From positions 86,341-150,340 of the forward strand of contig CAWFZK010000042.1 of assembly GCA_963820315.1 (NCBI GenBank): a stretch of DNA of 64,000 nt. The letters are read 5' to 3'. Position numbers and translations under genes: made by a program. Of the stretch, positions 56,548 through 64,000 are shown in pieces. A model generated the notes under the pieces. It was not told the origin of the DNA and did no database searches. It saw only the letters and a list, made by a program, of their open reading frames with translations. The stretch comes from JACVRW01 sp963820315 (GTDB taxonomy: Bacteria; Actinomycetota; Thermoleophilia; Solirubrobacterales; Thermoleophilaceae). Position 1 is the stretch's first letter. Every line of letters starts with the position of its first letter.

Positions 56548-58416
56548 TTAACTTCCGAGGCGCCGCCAAATGCGCTTCGTCACTTGCGGGATCTCGACGC
56601 TCAGCGCCGCCTCCTCGAGCTGACGGGTCCACTGCGAGCTGCCGGTGCGCAACATCCAGCCGTCCCCCAGCTGGAACGCCATGAACGCCGGCTCGCCGGG
56701 GTCGCGGCCGGCCGTCGTGAGCGCCTCGGTCTGCTTCGCGAGACCGCGCGAGACCTCGAGCTCGGTGAACTCGCCGATCAGGTCGGACAGGCCCTCGAAC
56801 AGGCCGAGCTCGTCCTCGAACACGCTCAGCGGCGCGACGCTGGCCGTCTCGATCAGCGCCGTCCGCTCGCCGAAGGCGTCTATGCGCCGCCGCCGCGACG
56901 GGTCGCGCGCCCGCTCGCCATCGAGCTCGACCGTGCGCCGGAACGAGTCGGTCCCGAACGAGGCGATCTTGCCGCCCTCGGCCACGTACTCGCGCAGGCG
57001 GCGCAGCACGTCGCCCGGCAGCCACAGCTCGCTGCCCGCGAACGCGACGCCGGGCGCGTCCCCGAGCAGCGGCGGCTGGCCGCGCGCGAGCGAGATGTCG
57101 GTCGTGAGGTTGTAGCCGAGCCGCTCGCGCTCGAGCCAGCGCAGCAGCGGCGCTACCTCGGCGCTGAAGCGGGGCGGGAAGCCGCCGCCCGCAAACGGGC
57201 GATCGAGGCGCACGGCGCGGGCGTCCACGAGCGTGTCCGCGAACCCGTCGCCGTCGTCGTCCTCCGGGTTGAGGCCCTGCCAGGTCAGTGCCGGCAGCAC
57301 GAGCAGCGGCAGCCCACCGGCGCCCACGCCGCTGACCGGATCGGGCCCGCGCTCAGCAGCCGCCTTCGTCTGCGGCCGCCCGATCACCGCCAGCGGCCAG
57401 ATCGCTCGCTGGCGGCCCGTGCGCACGCGCACCAGGTGAAGCCCGGTCAGCGCGTCCTTCGGCACCCCGACCCGGAAGCGCCCGCCCACCCGGCCGCCGC
57501 GCCGGAGTGCCTCGGGCGATCCGTAGCGCGACAGCACGAACTCGAAGGAGCGGTCGACGGGACCGACCTCGAGGTTCACGACCGAGCCGGCCTTGACCAC
57601 CGACAGCGGGCCGCGCAGCGTGAAGCTGCGCACCGACACGCCCGTCCGCGGCGCCGCTGTGCGCGGGCTGGGGATCGCGGCCGGCGCCACGGCCGGGTTG
57701 CCCGCCCTGTCGCGCACGGTCACCGTAAAGGCGTAGTCGCCGTCGGGCGCCGTGGTGGTCGCGTCCGGCCCGGCGCTGACCTCGCCGTTCCAGATCCCCT
57801 CGCGGGTCTTCGCCCGGCCCTCGGGCGGGATCCCGCGGAAGCGCCGCACCACGTAGGGCCGTGGCCCGTCGTCCGTCCTGAAGACGCGGAACTCGGGCGC
57901 CGCGTTGGCGGGGCCGGCGAAGCGGATTCGCACGCGCGGCTCCTGCCCCGGCGCAGCGGGTGCGATCACCGACGGCTCCGCGCTCACGAGCCGGACGCTC
58001 GGCGGCCGCGTGTCGACGTCGATCTCCTTGAACGAGTCGATCACGCGGCTCTCGTCGCGGCGCACGACGCGCATGCGGTAGGTGCCGTCCGGAACGCGGT
58101 TGCCATCGCCGTCCCGGCCGTCCCAGCTGAAGCGGTGCTTGGCGTCGCCCGCCAGCGTCTGCTCGTCCACGATCCTCCGCACCTCGTTGCCCTCGGCGTC
58201 CACGACCGAGAACGTCACCTCGGCGGGCTCGGAGAGGTCAAACCCGACGCGCGTCTCGTCGCGGTAGCCGTCGCCGTTGGGTGAGAAGTGGGCCGGCTTG
58301 GTGGCGAAGCGGATGACGAGCGGGAACTCGCTCTTCAGCATCTGCGTCGCGAAGAAGGCGGCGATGGTCGCCACCACCAGCACGGCGAACACCACCCGAA
58401 CCAGTGGCCGGGACAT
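56548..58416 (-). CDS. Large envelope protein with FlgD-like Ig domain and C-terminal GATase-like region
   Basis: 622 residues. One N-terminal helix (about 7-25), then FSPNGDGYRDETRVGFDL, a hallmark of FlgD-like Ig/Ca-binding folds, then beta-rich repeats with DGTYRMRVVRRD, and a C-terminal part with LPALTWQGLNPEDDDGDGFADTL, LAGDxPGVAFAGSE and IASFGTDSFRRTV that resembles the N,N-dimethylformamidase-type/GATase1-like region of envelope proteins. No catalytic role claimed. TAGGCT (minus strand, 58426-58431) lies nine bases before the ATG. Divergent from the GT4 gene. Confidence 0.72.
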   Translation of the reverse strand: MSRPLVRVVFAVLVVATIAAFFATQMLKSEFPLVIRFATKPAHFSPNGDGYRDETRVGFDLSEPAEVTFSVVDAEGNEVRRIVDEQTLAGDAKHRFSWDGRDGDGNRVPDGTYRMRVVRRDESRVIDSFKEIDVDTRPPSVRLVSAEPSVIAPAAPGQEPRVRIRFAGPANAAPEFRVFRTDDGPRPYVVRRFRGIPPEGRAKTREGIWNGEVSAGPDATTTAPDGDYAFTVTVRDRAGNPAVAPAAIPSPRTAAPRTGVSVRSFTLRGPLSVVKAGSVVNLEVGPVDRSFEFVLSRYGSPEALRRGGRVGGRFRVGVPKDALTGLHLVRVRTGRQRAIWPLAVIGRPQTKAAAERGPDPVSGVGAGGLPLLVLPALTWQGLNPEDDDGDGFADTLVDARAVRLDRPFAGGGFPPRFSAEVAPLLRWLERERLGYNLTTDISLARGQPPLLGDAPGVAFAGSELWLPGDVLRRLREYVAEGGKIASFGTDSFRRTVELDGERARDPSRRRRIDAFGERTALIETASVAPLSVFEDELGLFEGLSDLIGEFTELEVSRGLAKQTEALTTAGRDPGEPAFMAFQLGDGWMLRTGSSQWTRQLEEAALSVEIPQVTKRIWRRLGS

Positions 58417-58464
58417 GGAGGCGGGAGCCTAGTCGCACCGCTCCCGTGAAAAAGTCGTCCGCCG

Positions 58465-59544
58465 ATGCGAGTCCAGCTCGTGGATCCCTCAGCCGACGTC
58501 CTCCCGTACGACCACGCGCTCGCCGCTGCGCTCGCGCGCGGCGGGGCGCAGGTGGAGCTGGTGACCTCGCGCTTCGTGCACGGCCCCGCGCCCGCCCCGG
58601 ACGGCTACGACGCCCGCAACCTGTTCTACACGGCCGGCACGCGCTGGGGTGCGCGTCGGCCCGGGCTGCGGCGAGTCCTCAAGGCAGCCGAGCACGTGCC
58701 CGGCATGCTGCGCTACCGCCGCCACGCGCACGCGGCCGACGTGAGCCACTGGCAATGGCTCTGGCTCGAGTCGCTCAGCACGCGCCTGCTCCCGCGTGGG
58801 CGCCCGCAGGTGCTCACGCTGCACAACGTGATCCGCCGCGAGCGCTCGGCGCGGCGGCTCGTGGACGCGTTCGACGCGATCATCGTCCACACCCGGGCGG
58901 GCGCTGATCTGCTGGGCGGCGGCGAGCGCGTGCACGTGATCCCGCACGGCGCGTTCGAGCACCTGACCCGGCGCCCCGACGAGCTGGCGCTGCCGCCCGA
59001 GCTGGCGGCGGTCGCGCGCCCGGTGGTGCTCTACTTCGGCGTCGTGCGCGAGTACAAGGGCGTGGACGTGCTGCTCGAGGCGATGAGGCACGTCCCCGAG
59101 GCGGAGCTCTGGGTGGTCGGTCGCCCGCTCGGCGTCTCGATGGAGCGGCTGCGGCGGCTCGCGCCCACCGGCCGCGTGCGCTTCGTCGACCGCTACGTGA
59201 GCGACGCCGAGCTGCCGGCGTTCTTCCGCCGCGCCGACGTGCTCGCTCTGCCCCACCGCAACGTCGACGTGTCCGGAGTGCTGTTCGCCGGCCTCGCGTT
59301 CGGCAAGGCGATGGTCATGAGCGACGTCGGCGGCTTCCGCGAGCTCGTCGAGGACGAGGGCGCGGGCCGGCTCGTCCCGCCGGGCGACGCGGAGGCGCTC
59401 GCAGCGGCGCTGACGGAGCTCGTGGAGGACAGCGCGCAGCGCCATGAGCTCGAGCAGCGCGCCGCGGCTGCCGCGGCGGGCCCGTACTCGTGGGAGCGCG
59501 TCGCGGAGCTGACGATGGCGGTCTACCGCGAGGCCGGCGCATGA
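58465..59544 (+). CDS. Glycosyltransferase, GT4 family
   Basis: 359 residues: N-terminal acceptor domain (QLVDPSADVLPYDHALAAALARGG), VLTLHNVIRRERS, and the donor domain VIPHGAFEHL, LYFGVVREYKGVDVLLEA and FFRRADVLALPHRNVDVSGVLFAGLAFGKAMV (E-x7-E region shortened). Overlaps the formyltransferase-like gene by 4 bases (ATGA), so the two act together on the exopolysaccharide. Confidence 0.9.
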   Translation: MRVQLVDPSADVLPYDHALAAALARGGAQVELVTSRFVHGPAPAPDGYDARNLFYTAGTRWGARRPGLRRVLKAAEHVPGMLRYRRHAHAADVSHWQWLWLESLSTRLLPRGRPQVLTLHNVIRRERSARRLVDAFDAIIVHTRAGADLLGGGERVHVIPHGAFEHLTRRPDELALPPELAAVARPVVLYFGVVREYKGVDVLLEAMRHVPEAELWVVGRPLGVSMERLRRLAPTGRVRFVDRYVSDAELPAFFRRADVLALPHRNVDVSGVLFAGLAFGKAMVMSDVGGFRELVEDEGAGRLVPPGDAEALAAALTELVEDSAQRHELEQRAAAAAAGPYSWERVAELTMAVYREAGA

Positions 59545-60308
59545 GGGCCGTGTTCATGGCCAAGTCCAAGCGCTCCGCGGCGCGGGCGCTCGACTGGCTC
59601 GTCGAGTCCGGCTGCGACGTCGCCGCCGTGCTCGCCTCGGAGCCCGACCGCTGGACCCAGGAGGAGCAGCGCGTCGACCTGGTCGCGGACCGGCACGGGC
59701 TCCCGCTCGTAACGGAGGAGCAGCTGTACGCCGATCCGCCCGCGGACGTCGACGTCGTGATCTCGTTCCTCTACTGGAGGCTGATCCGCGAGCCGCTCAT
59801 CTCGCTGGGGCGGATCGGCTGCCTCAACTTCCACCCGGCGCCGCTGCCGGACCTGAGAGGGCTCGGCGGCTACAACGTCGCGATCCTCGAGGGCTTCGAC
59901 GAGTGGGGCGTGTCCTGCCACTTCGTCGACGAGCGGTTCGACACAGGGGATCTCGTCAGCGTCGAGCGCTTCCCGCTCGACCATGCCAACGCCACCGCCT
60001 TCTCGCTCGACCTCGAGAGCCAGGAGCACTTGCTGGCGCTGTTCCAGCGGGTGATGTCGCTTGCTCTGAGCGACGAGGAGCTGCCGCGGGCGCCTCAGGG
60101 CGAGGGCCGCTACGTCACCCGCGCGGAGTTCGAGGAGCTGCGCCGCGTGCGGCCCGGTGACGACGTCGAGCGCAAGCTGCGCGCCTTCTGGTACCCGCCC
60201 CACCCCGGTGCCGTGATCGAGCTGGACGGCCGCCTCCTGACGCTCGTCGACGAGCGTCTGCTCGCCGAGACCGCCGATGCCTACCGCGCCGCCGGGCTCG
60301 TGCCCTGA
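59541..60308 (+). CDS. Formyltransferase-like protein, probable sugar N-formyltransferase
   Basis: 255 residues with the FMT/ArnA catalytic trio: NFHPAPLPDLRG (Asn96, His98) and DERFDTGDLV (Asp134). The tRNA-binding OB fold of Met-tRNA formyltransferase is missing and the C-terminus is short, so the substrate is more likely an amino sugar nucleotide (as in VioF/QdtF). Coupled to a glycosyltransferase gene inside the exopolysaccharide locus. Uses N10-formyl-tetrahydrofolate by family inference. Confidence 0.8.
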   Translation: MRAVFMAKSKRSAARALDWLVESGCDVAAVLASEPDRWTQEEQRVDLVADRHGLPLVTEEQLYADPPADVDVVISFLYWRLIREPLISLGRIGCLNFHPAPLPDLRGLGGYNVAILEGFDEWGVSCHFVDERFDTGDLVSVERFPLDHANATAFSLDLESQEHLLALFQRVMSLALSDEELPRAPQGEGRYVTRAEFEELRRVRPGDDVERKLRAFWYPPHPGAVIELDGRLLTLVDERLLAETADAYRAAGLVP

Positions 60309-60495
60309 GACTCGGGCAGGCGCTTCTCGAACCAGTGGTGCGCGTAGGGCTCGTCGTTGAACGGCTCGACCTCGGCGTAGCCCGCCGACCGGTAGAGCGC
60401 GATGGCCTCGCTGAGCGTCTCGTTGGTCTCGAGCCGCACGACGCGGCTCGGTCCGCGCGCCGCGTGGGCCTCGAGCTCCGCGACGCCCGCGGTGG
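60281..60495 (-). pseudogene. GNAT acetyltransferase, N-terminally truncated fragment
   Basis: On the minus strand the frame reads GVAELEAHAARGPSRVVRLETNETLSEAIALYRSAGYAEVEPFNDEP... up to a TAG at 60281-60283. This is the last ~70 residues of a GNAT acetyltransferase (strand 5, helix 5 and the L-Y-x-x-x-G-Y end). It loses recognisable sequence at about 60495 and has no start codon. The 3' end overlaps the formyltransferase gene by 28 bases. It is the left part of a junction between two broken genes. Confidence 0.7.
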
Positions 60496-60496
60496 C

Positions 60497-60997
60497 CTGG
60501 GGGCGCGTCTACCTGGGCGGGTCTCGACGGCCGCATCTACAGCTTCGTGGAGAGCACAGGCGAGCTCGCCTGGAGCCAGTCCACCGGCGCCGAGGTCTAC
60601 CCGTCGCCGGCGGTGGCGGAGACCCCCCATTCGCCGGCGACGACGGTCTACGTCGGCTCCCAGGACCACCACTTCTACGCGCTCGATGCCCGAACCGGCG
60701 ACGTGCGCTGGGAGCACGACCTCGGCGGGGTCGTGCTCGGATCCTCGAGCGTGGTCGACGAGACCGTCTACGTGTCGGTCATCGGGCCGACATCGGCACC
60801 TTCGGCTACGACACGAGAAGCGGCAGGAAGGTCTTCTACAGCGACCAGGGCGAGTACAACCCGGTGATCTCGGACGGCCGGAAGATCTACCTGACCGGGA
60901 CCTCGACGATGCGGGCGTTCATCAGAGCCGGGAACCTCGAGGGCGCGGGAAGCACTCACAAAAGGGTCGAGACCAGCAGCAGGGGGCGAACAAATAG
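60497..60997 (+). pseudogene. PQQ-like beta-propeller protein, C-terminal fragment with frameshifts
   Basis: Begins abruptly with AWGRVYLGG and continues with GRIYSFVESTGELAWSQ (frame shift near 60520), VYVGSQDHHFYALDARTGDVRW and, after another shift near 60785, IGTFGYDTRSGRKVFYSDQGEYNPVISDGRKIYLTG. The order and repeats match the C-terminal half of the propeller at 55101-56510 (VFVGTYDGKFYALDAATGDTRW ... LYLTG), so it is the end of a paralogous gene. The N-terminal half is missing. The tail ends basic and Gln-rich at 60997. Confidence 0.72.
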
Positions 60998-61069
60998 CCG
61001 ACGCGCACGGACGTGGCCGACCTGATTCAGCATTCGATGGGGTCAGATGGCACGTCCGGTTCGGGCGCG

Positions 61070-61483
61070 TCACTTGGGCCAAAGGTCGCCGTCGGCGATC
61101 TCGAGCAGGTTGTCCGCGGGATCCCGGAAGTAGATGGAGCGCGCCCCGCCCGGCCAACTCACCTCGTGATCGATGCTCACCGAGTTGGCGATGAAGTCGT
61201 CGTTTCCACTCCTCGTACTCGCCGGACGAGGTCACCAGGCAGGCGTGCCCGGGCCCTGCGCTCCGTGGCGCATGTGCGGCTCGGCTCGCTGGGCGAGCTT
61301 CTCGGTGTCGAAGAGCAGGAGAATGCCCGAGCCCACTCGGTAAGCGGCCCCGTCGTCGAAGCGCGTCACCGCTCGAAGACCGAGGACCTCGGAGTAGAAA
61401 CGCTCGATCTCGGGCTTCGCCGCGGGCTCGTGGTAGAGGACAGTCTCCAGGATGCCCCCGAAGCCCGGCGCGGGATCGGGCAT
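61070..61483 (-). pseudogene. VOC family protein, two compensating frameshifts
   Basis: Starts at an ATG overlapping the hisF stop by one base. Opening ETVLYHEPAAKPEIERFYSEVLGLRAV, then after shifts near 61235 and 61215 HACLVTSSGEYEEWK and SIYFRDPADNLLEIADGDLW to the TGA at 61070. Rejoined ~137 residues, a single VOC fold. Co-translated with hisF; role unknown, since VOC proteins are not part of histidine synthesis. Confidence 0.75.
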
Positions 61484-62295
61484 CAGGTGAGCCTTACCGG
61501 GATCCCGGCCTCGTGCAGATGGCGCTTGGCCTCACCGACGGTGTGAACCCCGTAGTGGAAGATCGACGCGCATAGGACCGCGTCGGCGCCGCCCTCGACG
61601 ATGCCGTCCTCCAGGTGGCGCAGCTCGCCGGCGCCCCCCGATGCGATCACAGGTACGCCGACCACCTCGGCGATCGCGCTGGTGAGCCCCAGGTCGTACC
61701 CGTCGGTCGTCCCGTCTCGATCCATGCTCGTCACCAGCACCTCCCCCGCTCCGCGCTCTGTCGCCTCGCGTGCCCAGGCGACGGCATCGCGCCCCTCGAC
61801 GATCCGGCGTCCACCGTTCACGTAAACGCTCCAGCCGTAACCTCGTCCTTCATCGGACCCCGCCGCCCCCGGAGTCGGAGATGAGGAGGTGGCGGGCATT
61901 TGTTTCGCATCGATGGCCACGACGACGCACTGCGCGCCGAACACCGCGAGCTCGGTGAGCAGCTCGGGACGGGCGAGCGCGGCGGAGTTGACCGAGACCT
62001 TGTCGGCGCCCGCGTCCAGCACTGCCTGGGCGTCGTCCACCGAGCGGATCCCACCGCCGATCGTGAACGGAATGAAAACGTAGTCGGCCGTCCGCCTGGC
62101 GAGCTCGACGATCGTCTCCCGCCGCTGGTGGGACGCCGTGATGTCGAGGAACACCAGTTCGTCCGCGCCCTCGTCGTCGTACCGGGCGGCCAGCTCCACC
62201 GGATCCCCCGCATCTCGAAGGCCGACGAAGTTCGTGCCCTTCACGACCCGTCCCTCGTCGACGTCGAGACAGGGAATGACGCGCTTCAATGCCAT
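61483..62295 (-). CDS. hisF: Imidazole glycerol phosphate synthase, cyclase subunit
   Basis: 270 residues, TIM barrel: CLDVDEGRVVKG (catalytic Asp11), GADELVFLDITAS, FTIGGGIRSVDDA and VVVAIDAK (Asp129), then the 14-residue insertion AKQMPATSSSPTPGAAG before YVNGGRR, common in actinobacterial HisF. It closes the imidazole ring of IGP and releases AICAR using ammonia from HisH. TACCCT (minus strand, 62302-62307) six bases before the ATG suggests a leaderless internal promoter in addition to operon transcription. Confidence 0.93.
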   Translation of the reverse strand: MALKRVIPCLDVDEGRVVKGTNFVGLRDAGDPVELAARYDDEGADELVFLDITASHQRRETIVELARRTADYVFIPFTIGGGIRSVDDAQAVLDAGADKVSVNSAALARPELLTELAVFGAQCVVVAIDAKQMPATSSSPTPGAAGSDEGRGYGWSVYVNGGRRIVEGRDAVAWAREATERGAGEVLVTSMDRDGTTDGYDLGLTSAIAEVVGVPVIASGGAGELRHLEDGIVEGGADAVLCASIFHYGVHTVGEAKRHLHEAGIPVRLT

Positions 62296-62325
62296 GGAGC
62301 GAGGGTAACGGCCGCGCGGCGCCGC

Positions 62326-62573
62326 TCAGGCCCTGCGGGCGGCGTCCAGGGCCTTGATGCCGAGCCCGCGCAGCCGGTCGAACTCCCTGCGGCTCAGGTG
62401 CCTGGCCGTCCCTTCGACTTCTTCAACAGCCGCCCGAGCTCGCTGCGCTCGGAGTCGGTCAGCCCCCCGTGAGCGGCCCTGCCCTTCCGGTACGCCCACG
62501 TGCCGACGACGTAGATCTTCGCCCAGGGCAGCGCTCTGGAACGGGCGAAGAGCGAGGAGATCGTGCCGGGCAT
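62326..62573 (-). pseudogene. Small conserved protein in the his operon, one frameshift
   Basis: Frame one: MPGTISSLFARSRALPWAKIYVVGTWAYRKGRAAHGG ... KKSKGRP; after one extra G near 62403 it continues HLSRREFDRLRGLGIKALDAARRA to a TGA at 62326. About 82 residues, basic, no motif recognised. It lies between hisA (4 bases upstream, likely coupled) and hisF, so it may be a his-operon passenger gene; function unknown. Confidence 0.6.
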
Positions 62574-62577
62574 CCGC

Positions 62578-63315
62578 CTAGACCGGCACGCCGAGGGCCG
62601 CCTGTGCCTCGGTGACCGTGAAGCGCCCCTCATAGAGCGCCCGGCCCACGATCACCCCGGCGAGGCTCGGGAGGCCGAGCGCCGCCAGGCGGTGGAGGTC
62701 CTCCAGCGAGCCGATCCCACCCGAGTAGATCAGTTCGGCGCCGGCGCGGGACGCCGCCTCGGCCATCTCCGGCAGCCCAGCCAGCGCGGGCCCGTCGAGG
62801 GTTCCGTCCACCTCGATCGGCGTGTACAGGAACCAGCGAACCCCGCATGCCGCCATCGCCGAGAGGAGCTCGGCGGGAGCGGCGTCCGACTGCTCGAGCC
62901 AGCCGGCGACCGCCACCCTGCCGCCCCTGGTGTCCAGCGCGACCACGACGCGATCACCGTGCGCGGTGACGAGGTCCGCGACCAGCCCGGGATCCCGAAC
63001 TGCGGCCGTGCCGATGACGACGCGCTCAACCCCGGAGCCGAGTGCGGCTTCGACCGCCGCCCGATCCCGCAGACCGCCTCCGAGCTGGGTGGAGACGCCC
63101 AGCTCGACGATCCGGCGAACCGTGTCCAGGTTCTCGGGCCGTCCGGAGAGCGCGCCGTCGAGATCCACGACGTGGAGGTTGCGTGCGGCCTGAGCCCTCC
63201 AACGGCGGGCCGCGTCGACCGGGTCCGCGTCGTGGGCCACCTCCCGCCGATAGTCGCCCTGGGTCAGCCGGACGACGTGGCCGCTTCGGATGTCGATCGC
63301 GGGATAGAGGATCAC
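62578..63315 (-). CDS. hisA: Phosphoribosyl-AICAR isomerase (ProFAR isomerase)
   Basis: 245 residues, TIM barrel with two half-barrel phosphate sites: ILYPAIDIRSG (catalytic Asp8), QLGGGLRDR and VVALDTRGG (second Asp), then IYSGGIGSLEDL. Converts ProFAR to PRFAR. GTG 63315 overlaps the hisH stop (GTGA); a longer frame upstream is shadow sequence. Possibly bifunctional HisA/TrpF (PriA) as in other actinobacteria; the RGG/GG loops would need structural comparison. Confidence 0.93.
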   Translation of the reverse strand: MILYPAIDIRSGHVVRLTQGDYRREVAHDADPVDAARRWRAQAARNLHVVDLDGALSGRPENLDTVRRIVELGVSTQLGGGLRDRAAVEAALGSGVERVVIGTAAVRDPGLVADLVTAHGDRVVVALDTRGGRVAVAGWLEQSDAAPAELLSAMAACGVRWFLYTPIEVDGTLDGPALAGLPEMAEAASRAGAELIYSGGIGSLEDLHRLAALGLPSLAGVIVGRALYEGRFTVTEAQAALGVPV

Positions 63316-63936
63316 GCCGGAACCGATGCGCAGATCTGCGCGAAGTTGGCCAGCAGCCGCAGACCCGCCCCGCTCGACTTCTCCGGGTGAAACTGGACTC
63401 CGTAGAGCGGGGGGCGGGCAATTGCGCACGCGAACCGCTCTACCCACTCGGCGGTGCCCAAGGCGTCAGCCGGGTCCTCGGGCCGGACGCCGAACGAGTG
63501 GACGAAGTAGAACGGCGTCTGGGTCTCGAGGCCCTCGGTCAGCTCGCAGGAGCGCTCCCAGCGCACCGGCTCCCAGCCGATGTGCGGCACCTTCAGGCCG
63601 GGCGCGTCGAGCGCCGTCACCTCGCCCGGCACCAATCCGAGACCATCGTCCCCGCCCTGCTCCGAGGAGCGCTCAAAGAGCAGCTGAAGCCCGAGGCAGA
63701 TGCCGAGCACCGGCGTGCCCGCGTCCACCCGTTCCGCCACCAGCGCATCGAGCCCCAGCTCACGCACGCGCCGCATGGCGAGGGGAAAGGCCCCCACCCC
63801 GGGCAGGATCACGCCGTGCGCCGCCCGCGCCGCATCCGGATCGCTCGTAATGGGTGCCTCGACCCCCACCCGTTCGAGTGCCTTCTCGACCGAGCGCAGG
63901 TTGCCCATGCCGTAGTTGAGGATCGCGATTCGTCAT
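63312..63936 (-). CDS. hisH: Imidazole glycerol phosphate synthase, glutaminase subunit (frameshift at start)
   Basis: Class I glutamine amidotransferase: catalytic Cys in GICLGLQLLFE and His-x-Glu in YGVQFHPEKS. The in-frame ATG (63908) gives 198 residues starting MGNLRSV, missing the first strand; the sequence just upstream reads IAILNYG, but a stop separates it from the ATG at 63934-63936, which is one base out of frame. An extra A after that ATG would restore M-R-I-A-I-L-N-Y-G-M-G-N, the normal start. Supplies ammonia to HisF. Confidence 0.88.
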
Positions 63937-63940
63937 CGCC

Positions 63941-64000
63941 TCATCCGGTCAGGGTTCCCTTCGTCGAGGGCACGCCGGTCGAGCCGGGATCGATCTCCAT
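63941..64000 (-). CDS. hisB: Imidazoleglycerol-phosphate dehydratase, last 19 residues
   Basis: Open at the window edge; the visible end reads EIDPGSTGVPSTKGTLTG then TGA. G-V-P-S-T-K-G is the diagnostic C-terminus of HisB. Order hisB-hisH-hisA with 5-base spacing to the hisH start confirms a his operon entering from the right. Confidence 0.8.
   Translation of the reverse strand: MEIDPGSTGVPSTKGTLTG

Overview
The window is very GC-rich, with G/C-ending codons throughout, and packs its genes head-to-tail with 1-4 base stop/start overlaps (ATGA, GTGA, and once CTGA). Gene content (MmpL/RND transporter, aerobic CO-dehydrogenase-like molybdo-flavoenzyme operon, F420-type oxidoreductase, NhaA-thioredoxin fusion, large ATPase-LuxR regulators) points to a high-GC actinobacterium; the overall flavour fits Thermoleophilia/Solirubrobacterales, but that placement is inference. 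No rRNA, tRNA, CRISPR array, transposase or phage gene was seen.

Layout. 1-1.8 kb: end of a cell-envelope glycosyltransferase/polysaccharide deacetylase/membrane protein operon. 1.8-14.7 kb: ATP-dependent DNA ligase, a broken ATPase-LuxR regulator, an MmpL transporter, a LysR/EamA/SDR group, an AraC-VOC pair, and small genes. 14.7-23.6 kb: TetR with two operators and a divergent SGNH hydrolase, AhpD-like protein, AI-2E permease, an intact ATPase-LuxR regulator next to a FadD-like acyl-CoA ligase. 24-34.8 kb: NhaA-DsbA fusion, MarR/cupin control region, lipase, SOS-box-controlled DNA polymerase IV, AlkZ-like DNA glycosylase, tandem S51-like peptidases. 34.8-44.4 kb: MocR regulator, then (minus strand) a complete CO dehydrogenase-like operon: 2Fe-2S, molybdopterin and FAD subunits, MoxR ATPase, VWA protein, XdhC, MobA-like transferase and a MarR gene. 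44.4-60.3 kb: envelope and exopolysaccharide genes: amidase, priming sugar transferase, three glycosyltransferases, O-antigen-type polymerase, a polytopic GT87-like protein, a PQQ-type propeller, a FlgD-like surface protein and a sugar formyltransferase-like enzyme. About 60.5 kb: two truncated genes meet head to head. 61-64 kb: part of the histidine operon (hisB-hisH-hisA-small gene-hisF-VOC).

Two themes run across the window. First, at least a dozen single-base frameshifts interrupt otherwise well conserved genes, most reading as one extra base; this looks more like base-level sequence error than real gene decay, so the broken genes are annotated as one unit each. Second, many first-in-operon genes lack a Shine-Dalgarno sequence and instead have a TANNNT hexamer (often TAGGCT) 6-10 bases before the start codon, the signature of leaderless transcripts.

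The best regulatory sites are a perfect 18-bp LexA-type palindrome over the dinB start codon, paired MarR and TetR operators, MocR-type direct repeats, a MerR-type promoter with a 19-bp spacer, and an mRNA hairpin that buries the Shine-Dalgarno of a VOC gene directly behind the stop codon of its upstream AraC gene. No wholly new multi-gene system could be demonstrated; the most unusual assemblies are the CO-dehydrogenase-like operon with a non-CODH active-site loop and the exopolysaccharide/propeller/FlgD-like cluster.
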